Positions 5,144-6,029 of a DNA stretch of 6,029 nucleotides are shown here, in pieces. The stretch lies in NCBI GenBank assembly GCA_012031335.1, contig JAAUTT010000308.1, positions 1 to 6,029 of the forward strand, given 5' to 3'. The position numbers were made by a program, and so were the translations under genes. The stretch's first letter is position 1. Each line of letters starts with the position of its first letter. The notes beneath the pieces were generated by a model. The model searched no databases. It was not told the DNA's origin and was given only the letters and a program-made list of their open reading frames with translations. This DNA comes from Bacteroidales bacterium (GTDB taxonomy: Bacteria; Bacteroidota; Bacteroidia; Bacteroidales; JAAUTT01).

Positions 5144-5935
5144 CCCTTTATAATATTTCATCGCTTTTGGCATATATTCTTTCAACTCTTTAATACGGGT
5201 TTCGTGTGCCGGATGTGTCGAAAGGAACTGGGGTGGCGATCCTCCCTTACTTGTTTTGGCCATTCTTTCCCAGAAAAGGGGAGCTTCTTCAGGATTATAA
5301 CCTGTCATAGCCATAAATATCAATCCCATTTTATCGGCTTCCGATTCGTGTAAACGGCTGTATGGAAGGATACCTAACACCGTAGAGCCTACTCCATAGG
5401 CAGCCATAGCCAGTTGTTGAGTTTCCTTGGGTTTCTCGCTCAGAGCCACGGCAATAGCTACTCCGCCAAATTGCTGCATCAACCCCTGACTCATCCTTTC
5501 TCCACCATGGTTGGCAATAGCATGGGCAACCTCATGGCCCATAACCACAGCTACTCCTGTTTCATCTTTGCAAATGGGGATAATTCCGCTGTAAAAAGCA
5601 ACTTTGCCACCTGGCATACAAAAAGCGTTAACAGTAGGGGATTCCAACAGGTTAAATTCCCATTGAAAATTTTTTAATTCCGATTCGAGTTTTTGCTCTT
5701 TCATAAAAGCCTCTACCGCGCCTTTTATTCTTACTCCCACATTTTTAACCATATTGGTTTCGGCCTGATTGGTCGATAACTTATTTTCTTTCAATACCTG
5801 TTTGTAGCTGTCGAAACTTAATGTAAGAAGCTGAGAGCTTGGAACCAGGTCGAGTTGTTTCCTGCCTGTAACCGGTACTGTAGAGCAGCCAGCGAGGTAA
5901 ATTGCTATAAATATTAAAAGAATTTTGCGTGTCAG
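5135..5935 (-). CDS. M48-family zinc metalloprotease, lipoprotein
   Basis: Counting from CTG at 5933-5935 the protein has 266 residues, the usual length for this group (LoiP/BepA/Oma1-like M48 proteases). The N-terminus MTRKILLIFIAIYLAGC gives a signal peptide with a perfect LAGC lipobox (Cys17), followed by STVPVTGRKQLDLVPSSQL, the S-T-x-P-x-T-G-R-x-Q-L motif typical of these lipoproteins. HEVAH (134-138) holds two zinc ligands and the catalytic Glu135. HESEAD (196-201) supplies the third ligand Glu197. STHPAHETRI is the conserved C-terminal motif. These proteases degrade or monitor misfolded envelope proteins. Start: the frame is open from 5947 but has no ATG. ATG at 5941-5943 is one base out of frame (ATGGATTACTGA); one extra T would give MDLLTRKIL. 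A TTG at 5792-5794 would remove the signal peptide and is unlikely. Confidence 0.88.
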   Translation of the reverse strand: MTRKILLIFIAIYLAGCSTVPVTGRKQLDLVPSSQLLTLSFDSYKQVLKENKLSTNQAETNMVKNVGVRIKGAVEAFMKEQKLESELKNFQWEFNLLESPTVNAFCMPGGKVAFYSGIIPICKDETGVAVVMGHEVAHAIANHGGERMSQGLMQQFGGVAIAVALSEKPKETQQLAMAAYGVGSTVLGILPYSRLHESEADKMGLIFMAMTGYNPEEAPLFWERMAKTSKGGSPPQFLSTHPAHETRIKELKEYMPKAMKYYKGGK

Positions 5936-5943
5936 TAATCCAT

Positions 5944-6029
5944 AATCTTAAGTATGTTATAATAACCAAAATCAGAATTATTTGTTGTATCACCCATTTC
6001 CTATTCCAATACTTATCGCTCAAAAATGT
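5944..6029. other. Upstream flank of the protease gene, no gene seen
   Basis: These last bases should carry the protease promoter on the - strand, but I see no clear TAnnTTTG element. A hydrophobic - strand frame runs through here and on into the protease N-terminus out of phase; it lacks any family resemblance. Confidence 0.4.

Noticed and set aside
5414..5677. 87-residue + strand frame antisense to the protease
   Set aside because: A shadow of the HEVAH-containing coding region.
5781..6023. 80-residue - strand hydrophobic protein upstream of the protease
   Set aside because: Most of it is an out-of-phase reading of the protease signal peptide and mature N-terminus; the hydrophobic part has no motif and no convincing start.

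Overview
The window looks like chromosomal DNA of a member of the phylum Bacteroidota. The evidence is an AT-rich sequence with mostly weak or absent Shine-Dalgarno sites, a long HU-type protein of the Bacteroidetes kind, two stand-alone LytTR regulators, candidate TAnnTTTG promoter elements, a lipoprotein with an acidic/lysine stretch after its cysteine, and a radical SAM maturase beside a small double-glycine peptide. The exact genus cannot be told from the sequence.

Left part (1-291, + strand): the 3' end of an IS21-family element. It has the last 55 codons of the istB helper ATPase, then a terminal region with two clear tandem copies (and a possible third) of a roughly 20-bp GGGGTCA-TTT-GGAAT repeat. 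The element runs straight into the 3' end of a radical SAM peptide maturase gene on the opposite strand. The last ~15-20 codons of that gene are element DNA, and the SPASM domain expected after it is missing.

Middle part (228-3071, - strand): read in the direction of transcription this is LytTR regulator (2736-3071), HU-family protein (2110-2496), LytTR regulator (1584-1874), a roughly 54-residue RiPP-like precursor ending in a Gly-Gly leader plus a Cys/His-containing core (1372-1535), and the truncated radical SAM maturase (228-1274). The last three probably form a regulator-precursor-maturase operon with a strong hairpin between precursor and maturase. The precursor's natural ATG is one base out of frame, so as sequenced the system is damaged at both ends. 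Between HU and the second LytTR gene (1980-2103) lies an unusual array: four imperfect 22-bp units carrying TGCTCA at exact 11/22-bp steps, bracketed by inverted copies at 21 bp. This is a good candidate operator for a LytTR protein.

Right part (3072-6029): a gene-free stretch, then on the + strand a multi-pass UbiA-like membrane protein split by an apparent one-base deletion (3378-4207) and an intact lipoprotein with an EF-hand-like end (4295-5128). Converging on it from the - strand is a complete M48-family lipoprotein metalloprotease (5135 to about 5935) whose start also appears to be one base out of frame. A 9-bp hairpin spans both stop codons.

Three genes in 4.6 kb look complete except for a single missing base in short homopolymers. 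Either the region carries sequencing indels or it is decaying; the sequence alone cannot decide.
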